A program made the translations under genes and the position numbers. From NCBI GenBank assembly GCA_002309295.1, contig DBXF01000040.1, positions 18,530 to 56,332 of the forward strand: DNA of 37,803 nt, written 5' to 3'. The first letter of the stretch is position 1, and the number at the start of each line of letters is the position of its first letter. This document shows, piece by piece, positions 22,108-31,400 of the stretch. The stretch comes from Bacteroidales bacterium UBA1219. GTDB lineage: Bacteria; Bacteroidota; Bacteroidia; Bacteroidales; P3. Below the pieces are notes generated by a model that worked only from the letters and a program-made list of their open reading frames with translations, was not told the DNA's origin and made no database searches.

Positions 22108-24882
22108 ATGTCAGAAGAACACGAAGAAAAACCTGTAACCACCAACGAATCGTCGCATGTCGACGACGGCCAGACCATATCGCTAGAGGGTATGTATCAG
22201 GACTGGTTCCTTACCTACGCTTCGTACACCATTATGGACCGTGCCATCCCCACGCTGAAGGACGGCCTCAAACCCGTGCAGCGACGCATATTGCACTCCA
22301 TGCGCGAGCTGGAGGACGGCCGCTACAACAAGGTGGCCAACATCGTGGGTAACACCATGAAATACCACCCCCACGGCGACGCTTCCATCGGCGACGCCCT
22401 TGTAACACTGGGACAGAAGGATCTGCTTATCGACTGTCAGGGTAACTGGGGTAATATACTCACCGGCGACGGCGCCGCAGCACCCCGTTACATCGAAGCA
22501 AGGCTCTCCAAATTCGCCCTCGACGTGGTGTTCAACCCCAAAATCACCGAATGGAAACCATCTTACGACGGTCGTAATAAAGAGCCGATAACCTTGCCCG
22601 TGAAATTTCCCCTGCTGCTCGCACAAGGCACCGAGGGTATAGGCATGGCTTTCGCCACCAAGATACTGCCGCACAATTTCAACGAACTTATCGACGCCTC
22701 CATCGCATATCTTCGCGACCAGCCTTTCGAGCTGTTCCCCGACTTCCCCACAGGCGGCATGATCGACGTGTCGCGCTACAACGACGGCCTGCGCCGCATA
22801 AAAGGCGTCAACGACACCGACGACGACCCATACGCCGACCTTGGCGATTTCGACGACTTCGACGACGAGGAAGGCGGCGGCAAACGCAAGAAAAACGCAC
22901 CAAAAGATTCAGCCAACGCCAGCCGTGTGCGCGTGAGGGCAAGGATACAGCAGGTGGACAAAAAGACTTTGGTGATCACCGAGTTGCCGTTCACCGTGAC
23001 TACGCTTGCACTCATCGACTCCATCGAGGAAGCCAAGGATAAAGGCCGTCTGAAAATCAGCAAAATCGACGACAACACCGCCGAAAACGCCGAGATAGTG
23101 CTCCATTTGGCGCAGAACGTATCGCCCGACCAGACTATCGACGCCCTTTATAAATTCACCCTGTGCGAGATACCGCTCTCGCCCAACTCTTTCGTGATAT
23201 ACAACGACAGGCCGGTGTTTATGTCCATCTCCGAGATGCTGCGCAAATCCACCGACTACACGCTTGACCTGCTCAGCTGGGAGCTGCGGATACTTATCGA
23301 AGAGCTGGAGAGCAGCTGGCACTATATTTCGTTGGAAAAGATATTCTTCGAAAAAGGCATCTACAAAGAACTCGAGAAAAAGAGCTACGATACTTGGGAA
23401 GACCAGCTTACGGGCATCGAACGCCGTTTCGATGACTACCGCGACCTGCTGAAACGCGAGATTACTCGCGAGGATGTGGAAAAACTCTGTGAGAAACCCG
23501 TACGCAAGATTTCCAAATTCGACATCAAGAAAGCCGACGAGCAGCTGGCCGACATCGAGAAACGTCTGGAGGAGGCACGCTTCAACCTCGACCACATCGT
23601 GGATTACACCATCGACTATTTCAAACGTATCAAGGAGAAATACGGCAAAGGTCGCGAACGTAAGACGGAGATTCGTAACTTCGAGATCATCGAGGCCGTT
23701 ACCGTTACTGTGGCCAACCAAAAACTGTATGTCAACAAGAAAGATGGTTTTGTTGGCTACGACCTCAAAAAGGACGAAAACGTGGAGTATGTCTGCGATT
23801 GTTCCGACATCGACGACATCATCGCTTTCCGCAAGGACGGCACTTTTGTGGTGTCGAAAGTGCAGTCGAAAGGCTTTTTCGGAACCGCCGACTGCAAGGA
23901 TCTTATCTATGTCAACGTGTTCCGTCGCAACGACGAACGCACCGTGTACAACATGGTTTACAGCGACGGGCCTTTCGGCAACGTGATGGTGAAACGTTTC
24001 TCCGTAACGGGCATTACCCGCGACAAGAACTACGACCTCACCAAAGGCACCAAGGGCACCAAAGTGCTTTATTTCTCGGCAAACCCAAACGGCGAGGCCG
24101 AGGTGATAACCGTCCACCACAAAGCTAAGCCCAAGCTGAAGAAGATACGTTTCGATTTCGACTTTGCCGAGATAGCCATCAAAGGACGTGCTGCAGCAGG
24201 TAACATCCTGACACGTAACGCAGTACAGAAAATTACTGTGAAGGGCGAGGGCGTTTCCACCCTTGGCGCCCGTCAGGTGTGGTACGACGAAAGCATAAAA
24301 CGTTTGAATGTGGAAGGTCGCGGGCTCCTGCTCGGCGATTTCAAAGGCGCCGACCGCATACTCTCTCTCACCCGCTCCGGATATTTCCGCACCTGCAACT
24401 TCGACCTCAGCAACCATTTCGACGATGATATGGTGGCCATTCGCAAGTTTAATCCAAACACCATTATTACAGCGGTTTATCAGGACGGCGAAAACAAAAA
24501 CTTCTATATCAAGCGTTTCAAAGTGGAGGACCTCGACAAGAAACTTCCGTTCATCGACGAAAGCACCGAGGATAGCCTCATCGACTTCGCATTCGACACT
24601 TACCCGCGTCTGGAAGTGGTTTACGACACCGAAAACTCCAACAAGAAAATTCCGTCGGAGATAATCGAAGTTACCGATTTCATTGCCGTGAAAGGCTACA
24701 AGGCCAAGGGAAAACGCATAACCACCTCCGTTGTGGAGAAATTTGTTTGGCTCGACCCCTTGCCGGAACCTGAGCCGGAGCCGGAAGCCAACGAGACTTC
24801 ATCTGGGAACACTTCGTCGGACGAGGACTTCGGACCTGCATTCGACCCCGAAGCCGATGTAATACAAGGTACACTGTTTTAA
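22108..24882 (+). CDS. parC: DNA topoisomerase IV subunit A (GyrA/ParC family)
   Basis: The 924-residue protein has the type IIA breakage-reunion core. KPVQRRILHSM is the helix-turn-helix region, KYHPHGDASIGDAL follows, and the catalytic tyrosine is Y128 in AAPRYIEARL. The tower and coiled-coil gate run to about residue 510, and the C-terminal half is a degenerate beta-pinwheel without a clear GyrA box (QRRGG(K/R)G), which favours ParC over GyrA. It relaxes supercoils and unlinks daughter chromosomes with ParE, which is not in the window. Unusual is an Asp-rich then Lys-rich insert at about residues 235-271 (DLGDFDDFDDEEGGGKRKK) just before the strand VRVRARIQQV. The C-terminus ends with a Pro/Glu repeat (PEPEPEPEAN). 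The glycosyltransferase gene starts 21 bases downstream. Confidence 0.88.
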   Translation: MSEEHEEKPVTTNESSHVDDGQTISLEGMYQDWFLTYASYTIMDRAIPTLKDGLKPVQRRILHSMRELEDGRYNKVANIVGNTMKYHPHGDASIGDALVTLGQKDLLIDCQGNWGNILTGDGAAAPRYIEARLSKFALDVVFNPKITEWKPSYDGRNKEPITLPVKFPLLLAQGTEGIGMAFATKILPHNFNELIDASIAYLRDQPFELFPDFPTGGMIDVSRYNDGLRRIKGVNDTDDDPYADLGDFDDFDDEEGGGKRKKNAPKDSANASRVRVRARIQQVDKKTLVITELPFTVTTLALIDSIEEAKDKGRLKISKIDDNTAENAEIVLHLAQNVSPDQTIDALYKFTLCEIPLSPNSFVIYNDRPVFMSISEMLRKSTDYTLDLLSWELRILIEELESSWHYISLEKIFFEKGIYKELEKKSYDTWEDQLTGIERRFDDYRDLLKREITREDVEKLCEKPVRKISKFDIKKADEQLADIEKRLEEARFNLDHIVDYTIDYFKRIKEKYGKGRERKTEIRNFEIIEAVTVTVANQKLYVNKKDGFVGYDLKKDENVEYVCDCSDIDDIIAFRKDGTFVVSKVQSKGFFGTADCKDLIYVNVFRRNDERTVYNMVYSDGPFGNVMVKRFSVTGITRDKNYDLTKGTKGTKVLYFSANPNGEAEVITVHHKAKPKLKKIRFDFDFAEIAIKGRAAAGNILTRNAVQKITVKGEGVSTLGARQVWYDESIKRLNVEGRGLLLGDFKGADRILSLTRSGYFRTCNFDLSNHFDDDMVAIRKFNPNTIITAVYQDGENKNFYIKRFKVEDLDKKLPFIDESTEDSLIDFAFDTYPRLEVVYDTENSNKKIPSEIIEVTDFIAVKGYKAKGKRITTSVVEKFVWLDPLPEPEPEPEANETSSGNTSSDEDFGPAFDPEADVIQGTLF

Positions 24883-24903
24883 TTTGTTTTCAACGCATTG
24901 ATT

Positions 24904-26082
24904 ATGAAAATATTAGTAGTGCTTCCGCGATTTCCGCACCCCTTGGACAAAGGCGACAAACTGCGTGCTTTCAATCAGATACGTTGCTTGTCGGCACAGC
25001 ACGAGGTGTATCTTTTCTGCACCTCCGACAGTTGGGTGCATGATGATGATTTCGAGGAAGTTAAAAAATATTGCAAGGATATAAAAGTGGTGCACCCCAA
25101 CAAGATTGTCGCCGCATGGAACGTTTTGAAAGCATCGTTGTCGGCACGTTCGCTACAGGTTGCATATTGGACTTCGAAAAAAACGGTGAAGAAATTCCGC
25201 AAGTTCGAGAAGAAAGTGCATCCCGACGTGCTTTACTGCCAGATGATACGCACCATGAAATGGGTTAGGAAATCCGCCACTCCCAAAGTGCTTGACTTTC
25301 AGGATGCTCTTTCGAAAAACATAGAGCGCAGGATGTATCACTCCGGATGGTTTTGGAAAAAAGTGCTTCATTACGAGTTCAAGATGGTGCGTTCGTGCGA
25401 GTACGACGCTTTCGAATATTTCGACGCCTTCACAATCATATCCGCTCCCGACCGCGATGTGATACCTCACCGCCGCAGCTCCGAGATAGTAGTGCTCCCC
25501 AACGGCATCGATACCGAATATTTCGCCCCCATCGACTGCCCTAAGGACTACGACGTGGTGTTCTGTGGCAATATGAAATATCCGCCCAACGTGGATGCCG
25601 CCAAGTATCTGGTAAACGACATCATGCCCAAGGTTTGGGCCAAGCACCCCGAATCCCGAGTGCTGATTTCGGGCACAAATCCGACCAATGATGTGAAACA
25701 TCTTGCTGGCGAGAGAGTTACCGTCACTGGCAGGGTGGAGGACATACGTCAGAGTTACGCAAAATCGAAAGTGTTTGTGGCGCCTATGCGCATGGGCAGT
25801 GGCATGCAGAACAAACTGCTCGAAGCCATGGCAATGGGACTGCCGTGCATCACTTCCAAAATTGCCAGCGACGCCCTCGACACCGAAGCCGACAAACACC
25901 TGCTTGTGGGTGGTGATGCCGACGACTTTGCCCAAAAGATTTCAGCGTTGCTCGACAACCAAAGCTACCGCACGGAAATTGCCGACGAGGGCAACCGTTT
26001 TGTGCGCGAAAAATACAACTGGGAGAAATGTAACACCATCTTGGAAGAAGCTTTAACAAAAGCTTTAAATAACAAGAAATAA
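24904..26082 (+). CDS. Family 4 glycosyltransferase
   Basis: The 392 residues fit a two-domain GT-B retaining glycosyltransferase. The N-terminal domain opens with MKILVVLPRFPHPLDKGDKLRA, where the glycine loop is replaced by the DKGDK form seen in a group of PEP-CTERM/EpsH-associated glycosyltransferases. The C-terminal domain has VLPNGIDTEYF, DVVFCGNMKYPPN, VTGRVEDIRQSYAKS and the nucleotide-sugar E-x7-E-type region GSGMQNKLLEAMAMGLPC. It probably acts at the cytoplasmic face on a polysaccharide or lipid-linked sugar; neither donor nor acceptor can be read. ATG at 24904 is chosen over a TTG two codons earlier. It lies between parC and the wall-signalling cluster, 34 bases before the latter. 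Confidence 0.87.
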   Translation: MKILVVLPRFPHPLDKGDKLRAFNQIRCLSAQHEVYLFCTSDSWVHDDDFEEVKKYCKDIKVVHPNKIVAAWNVLKASLSARSLQVAYWTSKKTVKKFRKFEKKVHPDVLYCQMIRTMKWVRKSATPKVLDFQDALSKNIERRMYHSGWFWKKVLHYEFKMVRSCEYDAFEYFDAFTIISAPDRDVIPHRRSSEIVVLPNGIDTEYFAPIDCPKDYDVVFCGNMKYPPNVDAAKYLVNDIMPKVWAKHPESRVLISGTNPTNDVKHLAGERVTVTGRVEDIRQSYAKSKVFVAPMRMGSGMQNKLLEAMAMGLPCITSKIASDALDTEADKHLLVGGDADDFAQKISALLDNQSYRTEIADEGNRFVREKYNWEKCNTILEEALTKALNNKK

Positions 26083-26103
26083 AATATTGTAAAGAAATAA
26101 ATT

Positions 26104-26108
26104 AGGAG
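26104..26108 (+). promoter_or_regulatory. Shine-Dalgarno site of the FhaA-like gene
   Basis: AGGAG eight bases before the ATG at 26117. It stands out because most genes here lack such a site. Confidence 0.5.
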
Positions 26109-26116
26109 TATCAATA

Positions 26117-27184
26117 ATGGGATTTTTTAAAAAGATAAAAGACGGCTTGCTCGGCACCGAAGGCAACGGCGGCAGCGGGCAGCAAGGGGTGATAACAGCT
26201 CAGGAGCTTGTGGATCAGACTTTCGAGCATTTCAAAATTCGATTGAACGATTCCTCGACGGACATGAGTCTGCTTTTCCCAACAAGTTTTGTAATATACC
26301 TTAATCCAGAGGATTACGCAGCCCGCAAACAGGAGTTCCCGATGCGTGCCACAGATATTAAAAAGAAATGCTTGAAAGAGGTGCGCAAACGCATTAGCGA
26401 CAATCCCGAATGGCAGGACTATATTCCGCACTCGAAATATTGGAAAATACAGTTTGTGGAGTTTAAGCCAGATTGCGTGATAAGCTCCGACACCGACACA
26501 CATTTCGAAGTGGAGAAAGGACATGTGATGATAGTTTCCGACCTGTATGCCAACGATTTCGGCGGCCCTCTTTCCGACGGCGCTTCGTCGGGCGGACGCG
26601 TAGTTACTACGGTCCACAACGTTAAAGGCACTACATCGCTGCAGAATCTCGCCATCAATACAGACGCTTTCAAGGATGTTACCATATTGGGACAGAATTC
26701 GTTCCGTTTGGAGTTTCTGCGCAACGACCTCACTGACGGCAATCAAAAAAGCAATGCCGCCGAACGTCCGGCAAACACCAGTGCCGACAATGCGCCCAAA
26801 CCTCAGCAAAAGCAGTCGTCCACACCTGTTTCATCGGCCAGAGCCGCAGGCGAATTGCAGATTTTCGAAAGTTCGTTTATGGTTAACGGTCAGAAAACCG
26901 ACAAATATGTGATAAACACCGACAATTTGCAGATAACCGGCCCCAACGCCACCGGAAACGCCGACGGCACGGAAATACTGAAAATCGACGACGACAGCAT
27001 AATGAATCCGCATCTGAACATACGTTACGACGCCCCCAACAACCGCTACCTAATCTCTGCCGTGGGCGACACAAAGCTGAACGACAGAATTCTAGAGCGC
27101 AACCCCGACAACTGGTCGGAACTGCCCAACAACTCTTCGATACTTTTAAACGGCGACATTCAGATAAATTTCATGAAAAAATAA
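26117..27184 (+). CDS. FhaA-like protein with degenerate C-terminal FHA domain
   Basis: The 355-residue cytosolic protein has two parts. Residues about 25-140 (LLFPTSFVIYLNPEDYAARK, then a helix with KKKCLKEVRKRI and the strand KIQFVEF) follow the pattern of the FhaA N-terminal domain (DUF3662) of Actinobacteria, where P-N-x-F and L-x-P-x-D-Y are characteristic. A Gln/Pro/Ser linker follows at about 210-240. The C-terminal 100 residues look like an FHA beta sandwich (LKIDDDSIMNPHLNIRYD, YLISAVGDTKLNDRIL, LLNGDIQINFM). However, the phosphothreonine-binding GR and SxxH residues are not evident. It may therefore be a scaffold. It is the first gene of the wall-signalling cluster, and the microprotein begins four bases after its stop. 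Homology to FhaA is by eye only. Confidence 0.6.
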   Translation: MGFFKKIKDGLLGTEGNGGSGQQGVITAQELVDQTFEHFKIRLNDSSTDMSLLFPTSFVIYLNPEDYAARKQEFPMRATDIKKKCLKEVRKRISDNPEWQDYIPHSKYWKIQFVEFKPDCVISSDTDTHFEVEKGHVMIVSDLYANDFGGPLSDGASSGGRVVTTVHNVKGTTSLQNLAINTDAFKDVTILGQNSFRLEFLRNDLTDGNQKSNAAERPANTSADNAPKPQQKQSSTPVSSARAAGELQIFESSFMVNGQKTDKYVINTDNLQITGPNATGNADGTEILKIDDDSIMNPHLNIRYDAPNNRYLISAVGDTKLNDRILERNPDNWSELPNNSSILLNGDIQINFMKK

Positions 27185-27188
27185 AGCC

Positions 27189-27272
27189 ATGCTCGATATA
27201 CTATTGTTGATAGCCATAGCACTTCTAGTGGCATTTCTGGCAAAAGAACATTTTACTAATTATCCAAGATAA
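27189..27272 (+). CDS. 27-residue single-pass membrane microprotein
   Basis: The frame ATG to TAA encodes MLDILLLIAIALLVAFLAKE, then HFTNYPR. Residues 2-18 form one hydrophobic helix, followed by a short charged tail. It lies four bases after the FhaA-like stop and ten bases before the phosphatase start, and it accounts for nearly all of the gap between those genes. Such spacing, plus an ATG start and strong hydrophobicity, suggests a real gene. I know no family for it. It could be a small partner of the neighbouring membrane proteins, or a translational coupling frame with no product of its own. Confidence 0.55.
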   Translation: MLDILLLIAIALLVAFLAKEHFTNYPR

Positions 27273-27282
27273 ATCATTCATT

Positions 27283-28410
27283 ATGAAAGAGATGAAATTC
27301 TACGGAGCTACCGACATGGGCAGACTCCGCACCAACAACGAAGACGCTTTTGTTGCCCAGCATATTTGGAGCAACCGTTATATACTGTGCATTGCCATCG
27401 ACGGAGTGGGAGGTTACGAAGGAGGCGAGGTCGCCGCACAGATAGCTCAGGAGTACATACCCAGACATCTATCCGAGGTCTCGCGCGACAATCCCCTCGA
27501 AGCTCTGAAAGAGGCAGTGGTGGAGGCCAACAACCGCATTTTCGAGGAGCGTCAGCGCGACGCCACGCGTCCAAGCATGGGATGTGTGCTCAGCGCAGGT
27601 ATCATCGAACTCGACGAAAATATCATAAACGTGGTGCATGTCGGCGACTCGCGCATCTACTGCTACCAAGACGGCGTTTTCAAGAAAATAACCCACGACC
27701 ACTCGCTGGTGGGCTACCGCGAGGAAATAGGCGAACTTACCGAAGAGGAAGCCATGAACCATCCGCAGCGCAACATCATCGACCGTTTGCTCGGCGATGC
27801 GCTGCACACCACCACCGACCGTAACTTTTTCGAAGCCTCCAAATGGCCCCTCGACGAAAACACCCAGTTGCTTTTCTGCTCCGACGGCCTCACCGACCTC
27901 GTTACAAGCGCCGAGATGACAGGCATTCTCGACCAACGCATCTCTATTCAGGAAAAGACCAAACGTCTTATCGACCTTGCCAATGCCAAAGGAGGGAAGG
28001 ACAATATCACCGTGGTGCTGGCCATTGCCGAAAATCCCAACGCAAAGCCCAAACAGACTGTGGTGGAGGCTCCGCAGCAACCTCAAAACTACGGAGTCGG
28101 AGGACAACCGACGAAAAACAAGAAATCGAACAAAACGCTGTGGCTTCTCTTAATAATGCTATTGCTGATAGCAGCCGCTTTTGTCGGTGGTAACTTTCTT
28201 GGCACAAAAGGTATTATCTCCATACCACCCAACAATGTGAAAGTGGTGGATTATACCGACAGTTTGAACACCTTGAATACAACCATCGATTCTTTGCAAA
28301 CATGCATTGACGCGGCCAACGATTCTATCAATGGTCTTAATGAAAGAATTGGCAAAATAAACGATTTAAGTAACCCCAAACCTCCAACTCACAACAAAAG
28401 AGGTAGATAG
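27283..28410 (+). CDS. Membrane-anchored PP2C-type Ser/Thr protein phosphatase (PstP-like)
   Basis: Residues 1 to about 245 form a complete PPM/PP2C domain with all metal-binding motifs: RTNNEDAF, AIDGVGGYEGGEVAA, VVHVGDSRIY, LFCSDGLTD and GGKDNITVVL. A Pro/Gln linker follows, then one transmembrane segment at about 286-306 (WLLLIMLLLIAAAFVGGNF). Outside the membrane is a tail of some 60 residues that looks like a coiled coil (TLNTTIDSLQTCIDAANDSI). The catalytic domain should face the cytosol. The domain order is that of mycobacterial PstP, the phosphatase opposing PknA/PknB. Its position between the FhaA-like gene and the SEDS-PBP fusion makes it the likely counter-enzyme of the kinase at the end of the cluster. 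ATG at 27283 or 27292 could start it. Confidence 0.92.
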   Translation: MKEMKFYGATDMGRLRTNNEDAFVAQHIWSNRYILCIAIDGVGGYEGGEVAAQIAQEYIPRHLSEVSRDNPLEALKEAVVEANNRIFEERQRDATRPSMGCVLSAGIIELDENIINVVHVGDSRIYCYQDGVFKKITHDHSLVGYREEIGELTEEEAMNHPQRNIIDRLLGDALHTTTDRNFFEASKWPLDENTQLLFCSDGLTDLVTSAEMTGILDQRISIQEKTKRLIDLANAKGGKDNITVVLAIAENPNAKPKQTVVEAPQQPQNYGVGGQPTKNKKSNKTLWLLLIMLLLIAAAFVGGNFLGTKGIISIPPNNVKVVDYTDSLNTLNTTIDSLQTCIDAANDSINGLNERIGKINDLSNPKPPTHNKRGR

Positions 28411-28439
28411 GAGAAACACAATATAACTGAAACTGCATA

Positions 28440-31400
28440 ATGCGACACATAAAACCCATTATTCCGCTGCTTTTTGTAACCATAGTCCTGTGCTTCGGTT
28501 TTGTTACTTTGTATTATAATCAGAGCGGTTTTTTGAAATCCGTCTCCGAAAATTATAAGACAAAACGGGCTATCAATCTGCAAAAAGGAGTCTCCGCCAC
28601 GGACCTCGGGGATTTCTTAGTTGAGCAGGATTACATAAGCGACCGTCGCGACGCCGATTTTATTGCCAAACAGCTTGTTGCGAAAATCGACAGCGGCTAC
28701 GCTCTGCCCAACTTGGGGGCCGTAAACACTACTCGCTACAAGGTGCGCACCACTCTGGCCGACTCGTTGGGCGGAGGTCTTTTGCGTGGCCGTTGCAAGG
28801 CATCGCGCGAAACTCTCGGCTTGGACTATACTGTGGAAGCTCTTTATGCACATCCCGAAATATTGAAAACCGACTCTTTTCCAAAAAGCAATGGCGACAA
28901 GGAGTTGAAGGTCAAGGTGGTACGTAAGGATACGACAAAGACTTTTTTCAACAAAATCCGTAAAAAGTTTGGGAAACCGAAGAAAGTGCCTGCCGCCGGT
29001 GTGCTTGTGTGTCTGCGACAACACGAACTTGTGTATGCCAAAAAAGTTACCATCGATGGCAAGGACACAATTGTGAGGTACACCGACACCACAGCCCACG
29101 ACACAGTGGTGGAATACGCTTTTACAGACGCAAAAGGGGAGGTGTCGTTCAAAATTCACGACAGTCTGAACTACAGCGTGTTGCCTGTGAAAGCTGGTTG
29201 CAACTACGGCTCGCCTAAAGGCACTCTGAAAAACAAGAAATTTGTCTTTGTCGAAGGCTCTGACAAGATAAGACTCTTTGATACATATACTTACAAACGC
29301 ATCAAAGACAATGGCGCGTTGACGGTACGCACTCCCGAAACATACCGCAACTATCTGATTATCTCTTTTTTACTCTTTGTCGGACTGTGGTGGCTGCTTT
29401 TCGGCTTTGTGGTAGCCCGCGACCGCAACACCAAACGTCATAGCGACACACTTATCCTTGCACTGCTTATGACGCTTACAGGTCTCGGACTGCTGTCGAA
29501 ATTCGCGCTTGTAAATCCCGTCACCGACAAGCTTTTGGGTTGGGATACGTTGGTGGGCACACTCATCGGAATTGTGGCTATGATTCTTATTGCCCGTTTC
29601 GATTTGGTGAAGTTCTATAACAACGGAGTACGTTTCCTAGGTATGGCTCTTGATTTCGACTTTGTGATGCAGTTTGTCCGCTGGACCAACCTGCCTTTCG
29701 GTAAAAAGCTGGAGGGTTTCGACAACGACATACAAAGACGCACAAACAACAGTTCGGTGCAGTTGTTCTGCAAGTTATTGTTTTTGTGTGTATTGCTATT
29801 CCTTTTGCCCGTCATTCTGATTGTCAAATTGATAACTTTTGTATGTTCCAAAATCCCTAAAATCAAAGATTTGACAATTCCAAACGGCTTTGGCTATATG
29901 CTCTTGGCTATCTCCTTGCTGGTGTTGCTTTTCCTTTTCGGCTCAGGCCCCGAAGGCAGCAATGCCAAAGTAAATCTCGGACCGTTCCAAGTGAGCGAGA
30001 TAGCCAAATTCCTCACTATGTTCTTTGTGGCGGCATTCTTTGCCGAGAACTCCGACACTCTGCAGGCTTTCGCCGACAAACAGTCCATTTTCGGAATGCG
30101 TCAGGTAAAACTGGTGCTCTTCATACTTGCCTTTATGGTAGTGATGATGGGCGTTTCGGTAATGCTGAGCGACATGGGTCCGGCAATTGTCGTAATATTG
30201 TCGTTTATACTTATTTATAGCGTGGCGCGTCGCGACACCGTGCAGATGTTTATCGGTGTGGCAACCTTTATTGCCATGCTCGTGCTTGCCTATTGGCTCA
30301 ACCACTCCATAGTGCTTATGGCCGCGGCGGCCCTTGCCTGGCTTGTGCTTTGGGTGGTAATAAGTTGGGCACGCAGCAAACGCATCTACGAAAGTGCCGT
30401 GTTCTTTAACCTTATCATTGTGGCTTTCCTTTTCGGCGGGCCGTTGCTCGACACTCTTGGTTTCCACAACGAAGCTGAGCGTCTTACAAGTCGCAACGAC
30501 ATGGTGTGGAGCGGCGTATGGAACAACGATGTTAAAGGCGGCGACCAGGTGGCGCAAGGCTACTGGGCGTTGGCTAGCGGCGGCATCGGCGGTCAAGGTC
30601 TTGGAAACGGACACGCCAGTGTGGTGCCAGCCTGCCATACCGACATGATTTTTTCGAGCATCGGCGAGGATATGGGCTGGGTAACCCTTGTGCTGATAGT
30701 GCTTTGCATGGCCTTGCTGGTGCACCGCGGACTGCTTATAGCACGTAAGGCGGGTAATCGTTTCGCATTCTTCCTTGCCGCAGGACTGGCCACTGTTACA
30801 GGCATACAGTTTTTGGTGATAATTCTCGGCAGTCTGGGACTGATACCCCTTACCGGTGTGGCTGTGCCTTTCCTCAGCTACGGCAAATCGAGCATAGTGG
30901 TGAATATGGTGGCTTACGGAGTGATACTCTCGCTTTCGCGCGAAAAAGCCACCGAACGACAGGCGGAATACATACGCGAAAAGTACGACGGCATCATAGC
31001 CGCCGGCAGTGCGTCGTTCATAGCCGTGGGATTATTTATTGTCTGCTGGCTGTTCGCCTATCAGTTTTTCGCTCGCGACAATACCTTGATACGTCCCGCT
31101 TTTGTAACAAACAACCAAGGAGCACGTGTGGCCGAGTACAACCCCCGTATCGACATACTGATGCGGAAACTCGCCGCCGGCAATATATACGACCGCAACG
31201 GCGTGGTGCTTGCCACAAGCGTGGACAGCATCCTTAACGACAAGAAAGTCGTGGACAAGATAGTGGATGCCGGTATCTCTGCCGAAGATGTGAAAAAGGC
31301 GCACCGTTATCCAAAGATGAGGTACTATCCTTTCGGCGACCAGATGTTCTTTATGCTCGGCGATTTCAACACCAAAATACTGTGGGGCAGTCACGACGAC

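Noticed and set aside
22909..24417. Minus-strand open frame of 502 codons
   Set aside because: Antisense to the topoisomerase IV A coding sequence; no promoter and no motif.
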